A stretch of 24,647 nt of DNA from Fidelibacterota bacterium (GCA_022563775.1 JADFMS010000019.1:1-24647); one strand, 5' to 3'; numbered from the stretch's first letter, positions 7,753-15,754 are shown. The notes: a model not told the origin generated them from the letters alone. A program made the numbers and translations.

Positions 7753-8337
7753 ATGGCCGGGTTGAATGAAAGCGATTTAATTAAGAAAACTTTAGAGGGA
7801 GATGATCACTCCTTCTCTTTATTAGTGGACAAACATAAGGATTTTGTATTCAGTATGGCAGTGCGAATATTACAAAACGAACAGCTCGCAGAGGAAGTTG
7901 CGCAAGATTCGTTTCTGAATGCTTATAAAGCATTAAAATCCTTTGAAGGAAAGAGTAAGTTCAGTACATGGCTGTACCGAATCACATACAATGTCGCACT
8001 CAATGCTTTAAAAAAAGAAAATAGAAATAGAGAATTCTTTTCAGGTCAAGAACCGGAAGAATATATGAGTTACAGCATTTCTAATCAAATTAACGATTCA
8101 ACACTGGATGATGTTGAACGTAATGATATGGGAGATATTGTACGCGGGTGCATCGCTAAATTACCATCTAAATTCGCGTCTATTCTTACTATGTATCACC
8201 TTAATCAGATGAAATACTATGAAATTTCTGAACTGATGCGCCTGCCGATTGGAACAGTAAAATCTTATATCCACAGAGGCAGAGTTATGCTTAGAAAATT
8301 AATCCTTGAAAATTACGATAAGCAGGAGCTGATCTAA
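7753..8337 (+). CDS. RNA polymerase ECF-type sigma factor (SigE/RpoE-like)
   Basis: 194 residues, typical of extracytoplasmic-function sigma factors. Seen: region 2 (about 20-90) with FSLLVDKHKDFVFSMAVRIL, the core-binding and -10 segment AEEVAQDSFLNAYKALKSF and FSTWLYRITYNVALNALKK. A linker of about 35 residues follows, then region 4 (about 125-185) with LPSKFASILTMYHLNQMKYYEISELM and a helix-turn-helix PIGTVKSYIHRGR for the -35 element. The stop overlaps the anti-sigma start by one base (TAATG), a translationally coupled pair. It is expected to be held inactive at the membrane by the next gene product and released by an envelope signal. The signal and regulon cannot be read here. Confidence 0.93.
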   Translation: MAGLNESDLIKKTLEGDDHSFSLLVDKHKDFVFSMAVRILQNEQLAEEVAQDSFLNAYKALKSFEGKSKFSTWLYRITYNVALNALKKENRNREFFSGQEPEEYMSYSISNQINDSTLDDVERNDMGDIVRGCIAKLPSKFASILTMYHLNQMKYYEISELMRLPIGTVKSYIHRGRVMLRKLILENYDKQELI

Positions 8338-8930
8338 TGAAACATATCGAAGAGGGCCAACTACAATCCTACGCCGACGGCGAACTGAATAAGTCTGAAA
8401 TAATGACAATTGATGCTCACCTTCGAAATTGCCTTAGCTGCTCTAATACGTATAAAGAAATAGAAAGCTTAAAGCAGGCTATCAGTGATTCGGGATTATT
8501 GCAGCCATCCGAAAATTTCACCCAAGGCGTGATGAGGAGAATATCATCAATTCCCTTAATTTCTCCTCTGACGCAGAAAAATGATTTTCTTTATAAACTG
8601 CCTTATCTGTTTGCTGCTGCCCTTACAGGAATGGTTTTACTGTTTGTTTTATTATCTGATTCAGATACTCGATCCGCTTCAACGCTTCAAGAGGGGCTGC
8701 AAAAATCGCTGAATGAGACTGCCATAATAGGTCAATATTCATTGCAAGTATCCGAGTATGGAAATAAATTTCTTAACCTTTTCCTTGGAAATATCTTTAA
8801 TGCGACAGACACTTCTTCGATCTATCTTATGATACTATTTTTTGCAGGAAGTATACTGATCTATCAATGTATCGAATATTTTCAGGACCGGATTCGCAAA
8901 CATAGCCAAATGATGAGCTTATTCGTTTAG
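8337..8930 (+). CDS. Membrane anti-sigma factor with zinc-binding ZAS motif
   Basis: 197 residues. Seen: the anti-sigma zinc motif H-x3-C-x2-C (H28, C32, C35, in AHLRNCLSC), a helix-rich stretch to about 75, one transmembrane helix (about 87-105), an extracytoplasmic loop of roughly 55 residues, and a second hydrophobic helix (about 160-178) with a short basic tail. Known: ZAS proteins clamp the cognate sigma factor and release it after proteolysis or redox change. The second membrane helix is less usual, since many anti-sigmas have a single pass. Coupled to the sigma gene by a one-base overlap. It converges on the pseudo-HemA activator gene, with only 28 bases between stops. Confidence 0.88.
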   Translation: MKHIEEGQLQSYADGELNKSEIMTIDAHLRNCLSCSNTYKEIESLKQAISDSGLLQPSENFTQGVMRRISSIPLISPLTQKNDFLYKLPYLFAAALTGMVLLFVLLSDSDTRSASTLQEGLQKSLNETAIIGQYSLQVSEYGNKFLNLFLGNIFNATDTSSIYLMILFFAGSILIYQCIEYFQDRIRKHSQMMSLFV

Positions 8931-8958
8931 ATTTTTTGAAATTCGGATAAAATGACAG

Positions 8959-10794
8959 TTATTCTTCGATTGAAACTATCCCATACTTTTTCATCTTACG
9001 CCACAAGGTCGTTCTTCCGATTCCGAGTGTTTCTGCTACTGAACTGTAATTATATTTGTTTTTTCTCAGCATCAGTCTGATGTGCTCTTCTTCGATTTCA
9101 TCAAGCGATAAATCTTTTTCTGATAAAACTGAAAGCGGGGGTTTTCTATTCTCCAAGACCCCTTCGGGCAGATCACTTGGCAGTATTGTTGATGAATCAG
9201 AAAGTACGGCAGCTCGTTCTATTACGTTCTGAAGCTCCCGAACATTGCCGGGCCATTGATATTGAGTGAGCAGCTCAGCAGCAGAATCTGATAATCTGAA
9301 TTTTTCTTTTTGAGTTTTATTTGAATGTTCGTGTAAAAAATGATTTGCTAAAGCCAGTATATCATCAAGCCTTTCCCGTAACGGAGGCACAACGATCTCC
9401 ACAACGTTCAAGCGATAATATAGATCCTGGCGGAATTTCCCTTCTTTCACCTCATTCATCAAATTTTTATTCGTCGCAGCGATTACCCTTACATTTACTT
9501 TGCTACTCGTATTTCCCCCTACCGGTGTAATCTCATTATCCTGCAACGCTCGAAGAAGTTTCACCTGGAGCAAGATGGGCAACTCTGCAATTTCATCTAA
9601 GAAAAGCACACCTCCATCGGCAGCATGGAAAATACCCTTTTTATCCTCCTGAGCTCCGGTAAATGCTCCCTTAACATAGCCGAAAAGTGTGCTTTCGAGT
9701 AAGTTTTCCGGTATTGCGCCACAATTTACAGCTATAAACGGCTTATCTCCCCGCTGACTTGATTTATGAATTGCTTTTGCCACAAGCTCTTTTCCGGTTC
9801 CCGTCTCGCCCGATATGATAACGATAGCATTCGAAGGGGCTACCTTATAAATAAGCTCGAAGACTTTTTGCATCTGATGTGAACGAGCGATGATGCTTTT
9901 AGAAACATCCCATTTATCCGACTCGCTCCATTTCAGATACTCTTTGACTCGACGTTCAATAATTTTTTCCGCTTCAGGAATTGCGTCACTTCTTATTTTC
10001 AAATTTCGCGATATCACAGAATCGAGGGACGAAGCATGAGTGTAAAAAACGTCAGAAATATTTCCAAGTTTGTTGAGCGAACTTGCAGACGATCCAAAAT
10101 CGAGTATTAGAAACGATGAATCCATTGACTTGGTCATATTGGGAACAAGTTCATTAATCTGATTTATTTTATCTGTTGCTCCTTCTTTAATAACAAGAAT
10201 ATCAAAAGTGGGCAATTCCTTATCACTAATTTTGTTATTCTTAAACAAGATAATCGACCCAATATCTCTTTCTTCTAACGCTTCTATTACTTCCTTGAAA
10301 AATGAATTTTCGCCAATCACTAATGCTGACTTATTGCTCAGATCACCAAATACTTTTACGGCTAAATCCGCGGCAGCAGAATGCCTGTCAATAACGCCCG
10401 CTCTTAATGAAGTTGAAGAGTAAATTGCCCTCAGAACAGCTTGAACATCGGTATACAATCTCGAAAAAAGAGGACCTACACTGCCCTTTTCCTTCCCTGA
10501 GATTATCGCGGATTCAAAACTCTTAAAGCCTTTCTTTGTGCCGATTTGTTCGTTCGAAAGTCCGCAACAAATTCTGAATATATCTTGCACGGATTCCTCA
10601 TGATCCAAAATTGATAAGCTCTCCTGAACCCTTTGGTTTATGGACTTTTCTCTGTCATTTGAAACCCAACAATGATGCTCATAACCTTGATAATTAAAAT
10701 TAATAGACTCAATGGATTTTTCTTTGATCAATTCACGAATGGAGGAAAATTCGGCACTGTCTGAAGAATGATATTTGATTCCGGATATTTTCAA
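8959..10794 (-). CDS. Sigma-54 activator with a degenerate glutamyl-tRNA reductase (HemA-like) sensory half
   Basis: 611 residues, TTG start. Residues 1 to about 290 align with glutamyl-tRNA reductase, not with a receiver, GAF or PAS domain: MKISGIKYHSSD (N-terminus), DHEESVQDIFRICCGLSNEQIG (64-85), SALVIGENSFFKEVIEAL (Rossmann start, 156-173), then LILDFGSS...LDSVISRNL and a dimerisation-type helix ending EYLKW (289). The catalytic Cys motif S-T-C-N-R-T-E is absent, LGE is IGT, and the Rossmann GxG is GENS, so it is probably not an enzyme. Residues 300-540 are a complete sigma-54 AAA+ domain: Walker A GETGTGKE (329-336), GAFTGA (376-381), Walker B GGVLFLDE (394-401), arginine finger region FRQDLYYR (454-461). 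A Fis-type helix-turn-helix occupies 582-605. It lies 12 bases after the HemX-like gene, clearly one operon. Confidence 0.9.
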   Translation of the reverse strand: MKISGIKYHSSDSAEFSSIRELIKEKSIESINFNYQGYEHHCWVSNDREKSINQRVQESLSILDHEESVQDIFRICCGLSNEQIGTKKGFKSFESAIISGKEKGSVGPLFSRLYTDVQAVLRAIYSSTSLRAGVIDRHSAAADLAVKVFGDLSNKSALVIGENSFFKEVIEALEERDIGSIILFKNNKISDKELPTFDILVIKEGATDKINQINELVPNMTKSMDSSFLILDFGSSASSLNKLGNISDVFYTHASSLDSVISRNLKIRSDAIPEAEKIIERRVKEYLKWSESDKWDVSKSIIARSHQMQKVFELIYKVAPSNAIVIISGETGTGKELVAKAIHKSSQRGDKPFIAVNCGAIPENLLESTLFGYVKGAFTGAQEDKKGIFHAADGGVLFLDEIAELPILLQVKLLRALQDNEITPVGGNTSSKVNVRVIAATNKNLMNEVKEGKFRQDLYYRLNVVEIVVPPLRERLDDILALANHFLHEHSNKTQKEKFRLSDSAAELLTQYQWPGNVRELQNVIERAAVLSDSSTILPSDLPEGVLENRKPPLSVLSEKDLSLDEIEEEHIRLMLRKNKYNYSSVAETLGIGRTTLWRKMKKYGIVSIEE

Positions 10795-10806
10795 TGATTC
10801 ACTGGT

Positions 10807-11631
10807 CTATTGAAAGAGGTGAAATGTTTCCATTAAAGTATTCACAACGAAAAAAGTGAATAAAATTGTGATAAATCCTATCAACGATAGATTTATAGCT
10901 GATTTCGCAGTTAATTTTTTCAGCATATGTATCAGCACGAAAATTCCGTATATCAGCCATGTAATAATAACTGAGACTATCTTCGGATCGGATAGCGATA
11001 TGCCCGCCTCGGGGACCTGTGAAGCGTTAAAAAATCCGAGCGCAATGCCCGCCGTTAAAAATACAAATCCGAAGTATACGGCGAGAATACCCACCTGCCT
11101 TAAATATTGCAGTGTGGGGAGTTTGTGGTAAACAATATCCAATTCCTGATGCTTTATTTTTTTGGACAAAAGGAGATGCATGACTGCCGCAATGGCTCCA
11201 AGAGCGAAAGCTGAATATGATATAATCAGTGATATAACGTGAATTTCGAAAATTACATCCTCTAATAGCGGAGAACTGATTCCTTCCGGATTAATGAATA
11301 TTGATGCCACAATCTGAAGGAGTAATACAAGAGATAGCACAAATATACCAAAGGAACGGTTGCTCATTCCAAATTCTATCAGCATATATATAATTGAAAA
11401 AAGCAGAACAAAAGTGGTCAATGTTCCAAAAAGGCTTCCTATAGGATACTTACCTGATGAATAATAGAGTAGAACCCAAAAAACTATATGGATAACCACG
11501 GATATTATTAAAGCTATTGTAGGTTTTATCGAATGTTCTTTGAGTATACCTCGAAATTCCAACGTATATAGATATAGCGTAACAGCATATAAGAGCGGCA
11601 GAGTGATTCTTAGAATTAGTAATGTGTCCAT
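10807..11631 (-). CDS. HemX/CcsA-family membrane protein
   Basis: 274 residues, about eight transmembrane helices. Seen: features of the cytochrome c assembly (CcsA/HemX) family: a His in EIHVISLIISYSAFALG (H131), the segment SDPKIVSVIITWLIYGIFVLIHM matching the family's DPKE...ITWLVY region, and a terminal His in METFHLFQ (H271). The tryptophan-rich WWD haem-handling motif of true CcsA is missing, which points to the HemX branch. Known: hemX often neighbours hemA, and in Bacillus HemX lowers HemA level. Here the partner is the HemA-like sigma-54 activator, so a role as membrane sensor or controller of that activator is a reasonable inference. Four histidines in or near membrane helices (H48, H131, H235, H271) could bind haem. 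Confidence 0.85.
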   Translation of the reverse strand: MDTLLILRITLPLLYAVTLYLYTLEFRGILKEHSIKPTIALIISVVIHIVFWVLLYYSSGKYPIGSLFGTLTTFVLLFSIIYMLIEFGMSNRSFGIFVLSLVLLLQIVASIFINPEGISSPLLEDVIFEIHVISLIISYSAFALGAIAAVMHLLLSKKIKHQELDIVYHKLPTLQYLRQVGILAVYFGFVFLTAGIALGFFNASQVPEAGISLSDPKIVSVIITWLIYGIFVLIHMLKKLTAKSAINLSLIGFITILFTFFVVNTLMETFHLFQ

Positions 11632-11656
11632 ATTGAGGTCTATTATTCCCTCGCAT

Positions 11657-11685
11657 AAGATATTTCATTCGTAACTAATTGTCAA
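11657..11685 (-). promoter_or_regulatory. Sigma-70-type promoter of the HemX / pseudo-HemA operon
   Basis: Minus strand TTGACA (11680-11685, perfect -35), 17-base spacer, TATCTT (11657-11662). The start would be near 11650, about 18 bases before the ATG. The activator pair therefore seems to be made by housekeeping polymerase, as is common for sigma-54 activators. Confidence 0.6.
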
Positions 11686-11714
11686 GAAGGATTATTATTG
11701 AATATTACGCCCTC

Positions 11715-11749
11715 GTTTCATACTGAAACAGGTCTTTTCATATTGAAAT
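11715..11749. promoter_or_regulatory. Twin palindromic operator candidate, TTTCA-N3-TGAAA twice
   Basis: Two inverted repeats of the same form, TTTCATACTGAAA (11716-11728, extended by G and C on its outer sides) and TTTCATATTGAAA (11736-11748), have centres 20 bases apart, about two helical turns. They lie 30-63 bases upstream of the -35 box of the HemX operon. Such paired sites suit a dimeric or higher-order regulator, perhaps the Fis-type domain of the operon's own activator. That link is inferred. The remaining part of 11750-11847 has no gene. Confidence 0.55.
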
Positions 11750-11847
11750 ATAGTCCCCGATTTCTTACCGAACTATAACGCCGTACTGCCTACTATCATA
11801 CGCATAATGCACAGGAGTTTGCACTAATATTTATCTTCATCTTTTCT

Positions 11848-13824
11848 TTAAAGAGAATCTGCTACTAATTGCGCTATGTCCTTTGTTTTCATACTATCGC
11901 TAACGCCCGTTTCGTTAATTCCGTCCCGAATCATCGTCTTACAGAAAGGACAGGCTGTTGCGACTGTATCGGCATTTATGGATCCTGCTTCCTTAACTCG
12001 TTCCTGATTTACCTTGGGCATCGTCTCTTCCAACCACATTCTGCCGCCCCCTGCGCCGCAGCAGAAGCCGTTCTCGCGTGAACGGGGCATCTCGGTAAGA
12101 GTTACTCCCGGAATGGCAGAAATCGCCTCTCTTGGACTGTCATATACTCCATTATGCCTGCCCAAAAAACAGGAATCATGATAAGTCAGATCAGCTTTCA
12201 GTTCTTTTTTAGGTTCTATCCTGCCCTCTTTGATCAGTTCCGCAATAAATTCGCTGTGATGCACGACCTCATAGTTTCCTGCTAATTGAGGATATTCATT
12301 TTTAATTGTATTAAAGCAATGAGGACACTGAGTAAGGATTTTCTTAACGCCATATTTTTCGAATGTTTCGATATTTTGCGCTGCAAGAACTTGAAAAAGG
12401 TATTCATTGCCGAGTCTGCGCGCAGCATCACCCGTGCAAGTCTCTTCCTTACCCAATATGGCGAACTTCACTCCCGCTTCTTTTAATATCTTCACTACCG
12501 ATTCCGATACCGGTTTGTTCGCATCGTCTAATGCGCCGGCGCAGCCTACCCAATAAAGTACGTCTATTTCTCCCGGTGAATCATACATCCTCGGCAGATC
12601 TAATCCCTTTGCCCATTCCTCTCTTTGTGATGCTTCAATTCCCCATGGATTTCCATGAGTTTCTAAATTTCTGAATGTATTGTTCAACTCTGGTGGGAAG
12701 CTGCTTTTTTCGAGTACGAGATGCCGCCGCATACCCACAAACCTGTCGATAAAATCTATAAACAGCGGGCACGACTCCTCGCATGCCTTGCACATCGTAC
12801 AAGCCCAGATGGTCTCTTCGGCAATCACATCTCCCACCAGGGATGGTCCGCTCCATTCTTCTTTGCCTGATGAATTTAGGAACGATAACTTATCATTCAG
12901 GTGTTCGCGCATCTGCTCATTGACCAACTTCGGTGAAAGAGGTTTCTCCGTGGCGAACGCGGGACAAGCATCCTGACACCGACCACACTCTGTGCACGTG
13001 TAGACATCAAGCAGGTCTTTCCAACTGAACTGCTCTATTTGAGAAACACCGTAATTTTTTGCATTCTCAATGTCAAGCATAGGAAGCGCTCCATAATTCA
13101 AGGTGCGGAAATAAACGCTGAACAGAGAAGTAATTACATGGAAATGTTTTGAAACCGGAAGATACGCTATGAAGAAAGTAAGAGAGATCAGATGTATCCA
13201 CCATGAAACCGTAAACAGGGATTTTACTGTTTCTATCCCAAAACTGCTGAACAGACCTGCTAAGCTATTGCCCAATGGAGACGACTCTCCTACTGTGGCT
13301 TCAGCCCCTCGAATTAAAATATCTGTTAACATCAAACTGCCGATCAATCCGAGGATCAGTGCAGCATCCCAAGAATTTGTTACACGTTTTGGTTTTATTA
13401 TCGCTCTTCTGATCCCTGCCCACATCACCATCAGTAAAACGCCTACTTCAAACAGATCCACAAACGGAAGATACATGTTGCTTAACAAATCACCGGTACC
13501 GAATAAAGGGAGACTCCAGTTATCCACAAACCCTCTGCCGATAAAATGGATTGAGTTGATCATTACTGCAAGAAATCCCCAGAAAATTACCGCGTGCATT
13601 ATGCCCGCCCCGATATATTTTGGATTCAGAATCCTTCCTTGCCCTATAAAGAAACGTAATAAACCCATTAATCTCTTTACGACGTCGCCGAATCTGTCGA
13701 TTGGCTCGGCAACTCGCAATACTTTGAATCGCCTTATCATGAAAATTGCAAATGCGCTGAAAGATGCTAAAAGTATCCCCGCAAATATCAATGTCGAGGT
13801 GATGTTATCTGTAGGGTGCAACAT
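11848..13824 (-). CDS. Membrane Fe-S reductase, EtfD/FadF-like (HdrD-type)
   Basis: 658 residues. Seen: about six membrane helices (15-30, 72-97, 118-137, 152-172, 203-222) with likely haem-b histidines (H77, H93, H211, H227), a NarI-like arrangement. Two 4Fe-4S sets follow: C277, C280, C283, C287 (CTECGRCQDAC) and C342, C345, C348, C352 (CTMCKACEESC). Two cysteine-rich CCG domains complete it: WVGCAG...CTGDAARR...CPHC, and HDSC...CCGAGGGRMW (588-590)...CPFC. Known: this architecture is used by FadF/EtfD proteins that pass electrons from electron-transfer flavoprotein to menaquinone during fatty-acid oxidation, and relatives are annotated as heterodisulfide reductase. No etfAB or acyl-CoA dehydrogenase is in the window, so the donor is inferred. 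ATG start; an optional weak promoter precedes it. Confidence 0.87.
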   Translation of the reverse strand: MLHPTDNITSTLIFAGILLASFSAFAIFMIRRFKVLRVAEPIDRFGDVVKRLMGLLRFFIGQGRILNPKYIGAGIMHAVIFWGFLAVMINSIHFIGRGFVDNWSLPLFGTGDLLSNMYLPFVDLFEVGVLLMVMWAGIRRAIIKPKRVTNSWDAALILGLIGSLMLTDILIRGAEATVGESSPLGNSLAGLFSSFGIETVKSLFTVSWWIHLISLTFFIAYLPVSKHFHVITSLFSVYFRTLNYGALPMLDIENAKNYGVSQIEQFSWKDLLDVYTCTECGRCQDACPAFATEKPLSPKLVNEQMREHLNDKLSFLNSSGKEEWSGPSLVGDVIAEETIWACTMCKACEESCPLFIDFIDRFVGMRRHLVLEKSSFPPELNNTFRNLETHGNPWGIEASQREEWAKGLDLPRMYDSPGEIDVLYWVGCAGALDDANKPVSESVVKILKEAGVKFAILGKEETCTGDAARRLGNEYLFQVLAAQNIETFEKYGVKKILTQCPHCFNTIKNEYPQLAGNYEVVHHSEFIAELIKEGRIEPKKELKADLTYHDSCFLGRHNGVYDSPREAISAIPGVTLTEMPRSRENGFCCGAGGGRMWLEETMPKVNQERVKEAGSINADTVATACPFCKTMIRDGINETGVSDSMKTKDIAQLVADSL

Positions 13825-13864
13825 AGTCTCCGATACAGTTATATTAGATTAAAATTAATACCTT

Positions 13865-13893
13865 AATCTATCGAATATCTGCGATTGTTGCAA
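13865..13893 (-). promoter_or_regulatory. Possible promoter of the EtfD-like gene
   Basis: TTGCAA (13888-13893) and TAGATT (13865-13870) on the minus strand with a 17-base spacer lie about 40 bases before the ATG. Each box has four of six consensus bases, so this is only suggestive. No terminator for the upstream aldolase gene could be seen in the 95-base gap. Confidence 0.28.
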
Positions 13894-13919
13894 GGATTAC
13901 TAAAGAAGAAGGTGGAGAA

Positions 13920-15272
13920 TCAAACTTCTGTTATAAACTTTTCCGTGACTTCCTTAGTGTTTTCAACGGCTAATTTTCTGAAAAGAAATTCGAATGTTTC
14001 TTGCAAATCATTAAATATGGCTTCTTTGATTTCCGGAGCAAGTTCCCAGAATTCCCGCTTGAACGGACCAAATCCCTTTTTGCGGGTTTTGTAATAGAAC
14101 TGCTCGTCCGTCCACTCTTCCTTACGCTCATCGCCATTCGTCTCTGCTAAGTAAGCGTATATTTTATCACGAAGCTCTGCCGGCAAAGCGGGATGATCGT
14201 AAATCTGGTTTTGGAATCCTGTAGCTAAATGTATCTCTGAAGCACCTACTTCGGGGAATCTGTTGAATATCTCATTAGGAAGTGTAGAAGCGCCATGCTG
14301 AACGGCTCCGCTCAATCCGTACTTTTCCCGGGCTGTAGTTGATAGCACTCCTAAAGTATCAAGGTCAAGGGTCACATCCGCTATACTTCCATCAGGAAGA
14401 ACAACTCCGCCATGTGAGGTGCCTGTTTGGACGCTTATCTTGCTTATCCCCTTGAGTCCCGTCGTCAGTGAATCGTTGTAACCCTTCATAAAAGCTTCAA
14501 GTTCTTCAGGGGTGCTGTTCTTCTTGCCTACCTCGCCTATCTCTCCGCCGACTGATATAGTGACGTTGTGAGGCTCAACCTTTCTTATGAATTCAGTGAG
14601 AATGGCGCAGTTTTCATAATTCTCTCGTTGCTGTTCCGTAAGCCCGTCTTTGTCAAGATCCACTAAAGTTGAGGAATCAACATCAATGTTATAAAATTCC
14701 GCCTCAACTGCTTCATAGATCAATTTCTTCAACTCCCCTATCTCTGCTTCAGGGTCACTTTTATATGCGGCAGGTTTGATCTGGAAATGATCACCTTGTA
14801 TGAATATCGGTCCTTTGTATCCTGCGTTGACAGCGCCTGCGCAGATCATGGCGGAAAATTCCGAAGGACGTTGGTTTGTGTATCCTATTTCTGAGCGCGC
14901 AATTTCAAATATGAATGGTCCAACATTCAGCTTCATGGCGGCTTTATAAACGGTTTCTGCAAAGATGTGTGTCATACCCCTGACATTTATGGCGGGTACG
15001 GTAAACCCTTTTGCCTCACCTCTTCCCATCGCCTCATAAATGGATTGTATCGAAGCCGGAAAAGCGCCTAAATCTTTTGATATCGAGCGAATAAGAGCAT
15101 TACAAAGATCTCTGACTCCTGATTCCTCATGGAATAACGCTGTTTCGATAATATTCTCAAATACGCCTGATTTCAATTTGGCTTCGTCGATTACCTTAGG
15201 TGTAAGGTCATCGGCTAAATCTAATATCTCCCCAATGGAGTCTTTTAATTCCAGCACATTCTTATAGATCAT
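13920..15272 (-). CDS. fba: Class II (zinc) aldolase, fructose-bisphosphate aldolase-like, long form
   Basis: 450 residues. The class II barrel starts near residue 75 (SIYEAMGRGEAKGFTVPAINVRG). Seen: QGDHFQIKP with catalytic Asp161 and zinc His162, NIDVDSSTLVD (195-205), VGGEIGEVG with zinc-associated Glu244, TGTSHGGV (H287) and QHGAST (H326), all in the order expected for metal-dependent aldolases that split fructose 1,6-bisphosphate into DHAP and glyceraldehyde 3-phosphate. Odd: about 75 extra N-terminal residues and a C-terminal extension of about 70 charged residues, making it longer than bacterial FbaA (about 350). The motifs deviate from the usual HTDH and LHGGSG forms, so a related sugar-phosphate aldolase is possible. 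It follows the ArsC-like gene by 14 bases. Confidence 0.8.
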   Translation of the reverse strand: MIYKNVLELKDSIGEILDLADDLTPKVIDEAKLKSGVFENIIETALFHEESGVRDLCNALIRSISKDLGAFPASIQSIYEAMGRGEAKGFTVPAINVRGMTHIFAETVYKAAMKLNVGPFIFEIARSEIGYTNQRPSEFSAMICAGAVNAGYKGPIFIQGDHFQIKPAAYKSDPEAEIGELKKLIYEAVEAEFYNIDVDSSTLVDLDKDGLTEQQRENYENCAILTEFIRKVEPHNVTISVGGEIGEVGKKNSTPEELEAFMKGYNDSLTTGLKGISKISVQTGTSHGGVVLPDGSIADVTLDLDTLGVLSTTAREKYGLSGAVQHGASTLPNEIFNRFPEVGASEIHLATGFQNQIYDHPALPAELRDKIYAYLAETNGDERKEEWTDEQFYYKTRKKGFGPFKREFWELAPEIKEAIFNDLQETFEFLFRKLAVENTKEVTEKFITEV

Positions 15273-15286
15273 TTTTTATCTGCCCG

Positions 15287-15646
15287 TTATTTTAAACTTT
15301 TTAGATAATTCTCATCAAAGCCGAAGAATACTCCCTTATCAGAAACAACCACAGGTCTCTTGATCAAGTTCGGGTCGGCAAGCATGTTCTCTATTGCCAC
15401 AGATTTGGAAGGCAGTTCTTTCCCGAAGCCTTTTTCTCTATATACTTTACTACGAGAGTTTAGAAAACTTTTCACGTCATCGCTGTTTATCTGTTTTTGA
15501 AGAAATGCTAATGAAGGCGGTGACGATATGATATCAATTTGTTCAATTTCTAAATTATTTGTACTGAACCACTCGAGTACTTTTTGAGTGGTCTTACAAG
15601 TTGATTTACCATAGACTTGAGTTTTGTTCAATCCGTGACTGTCCAA
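15287..15646 (-). CDS. ArsC/Spx-family thioredoxin-fold protein
   Basis: 119 residues. Seen: VYGKSTCKTTQKVLEWF with a single active-site-like Cys (C17), a central YREKGFG segment and the family's C-terminal LIKRPVVVSDKGVFFGF with the conserved Arg-Pro. Known relatives are arsenate reductase ArsC, the RNA polymerase regulator Spx and YffB. There is no second Cys of a CxxC, so it is not a classical Spx, and no ars genes are nearby, so arsenate reduction is not supported. Start is uncertain: TTG at 15646 (used) or TTG at 15631, both without a good ribosome site. Likely cotranscribed with the aldolase. I cannot assign a specific role. Confidence 0.75.
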   Translation of the reverse strand: MDSHGLNKTQVYGKSTCKTTQKVLEWFSTNNLEIEQIDIISSPPSLAFLQKQINSDDVKSFLNSRSKVYREKGFGKELPSKSVAIENMLADPNLIKRPVVVSDKGVFFGFDENYLKSLK

Positions 15647-15710
15647 ATTTGTATAACAACGTTACCGGCACCCCCTTTCAGAATCCGTGTACTGAAAAGA
15701 GTGGAATGGC

Positions 15711-15729
15711 TCGGGCATACACTACCCGA
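15711..15729 (-). other. Small hairpin after the ferredoxin gene
   Basis: TCGGG and CCCGA arms around a 9-base loop lie 26 bases past the ferredoxin stop. No T-run follows, so it is at best a weak terminator or an RNA-stabilising stem. The rest of 15647-15754 has no gene. Confidence 0.25.
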
Positions 15730-15754
15730 ATTATATGATGCAGTCTATCCTAAA

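Noticed and set aside
8959..10794. Possibility that the HemA-like half is an active glutamyl-tRNA reductase
   Set aside because: The catalytic cysteine motif is absent, the N-terminal domain is shortened, and the conserved LGE and NADPH glycine motifs are altered.
11806..11824. TGCACAGGAGTTTGCA resembling a sigma-54 promoter near the end of the EtfD-like gene
   Set aside because: The essential GG at -24 is missing on both strands, and no gene starts at the right distance.
13169..13852. 227-codon open frame on the plus strand
   Set aside because: It is antisense to the membrane domain of the EtfD-like gene, has no recognisable domain, and the opposite strand is clearly coding.
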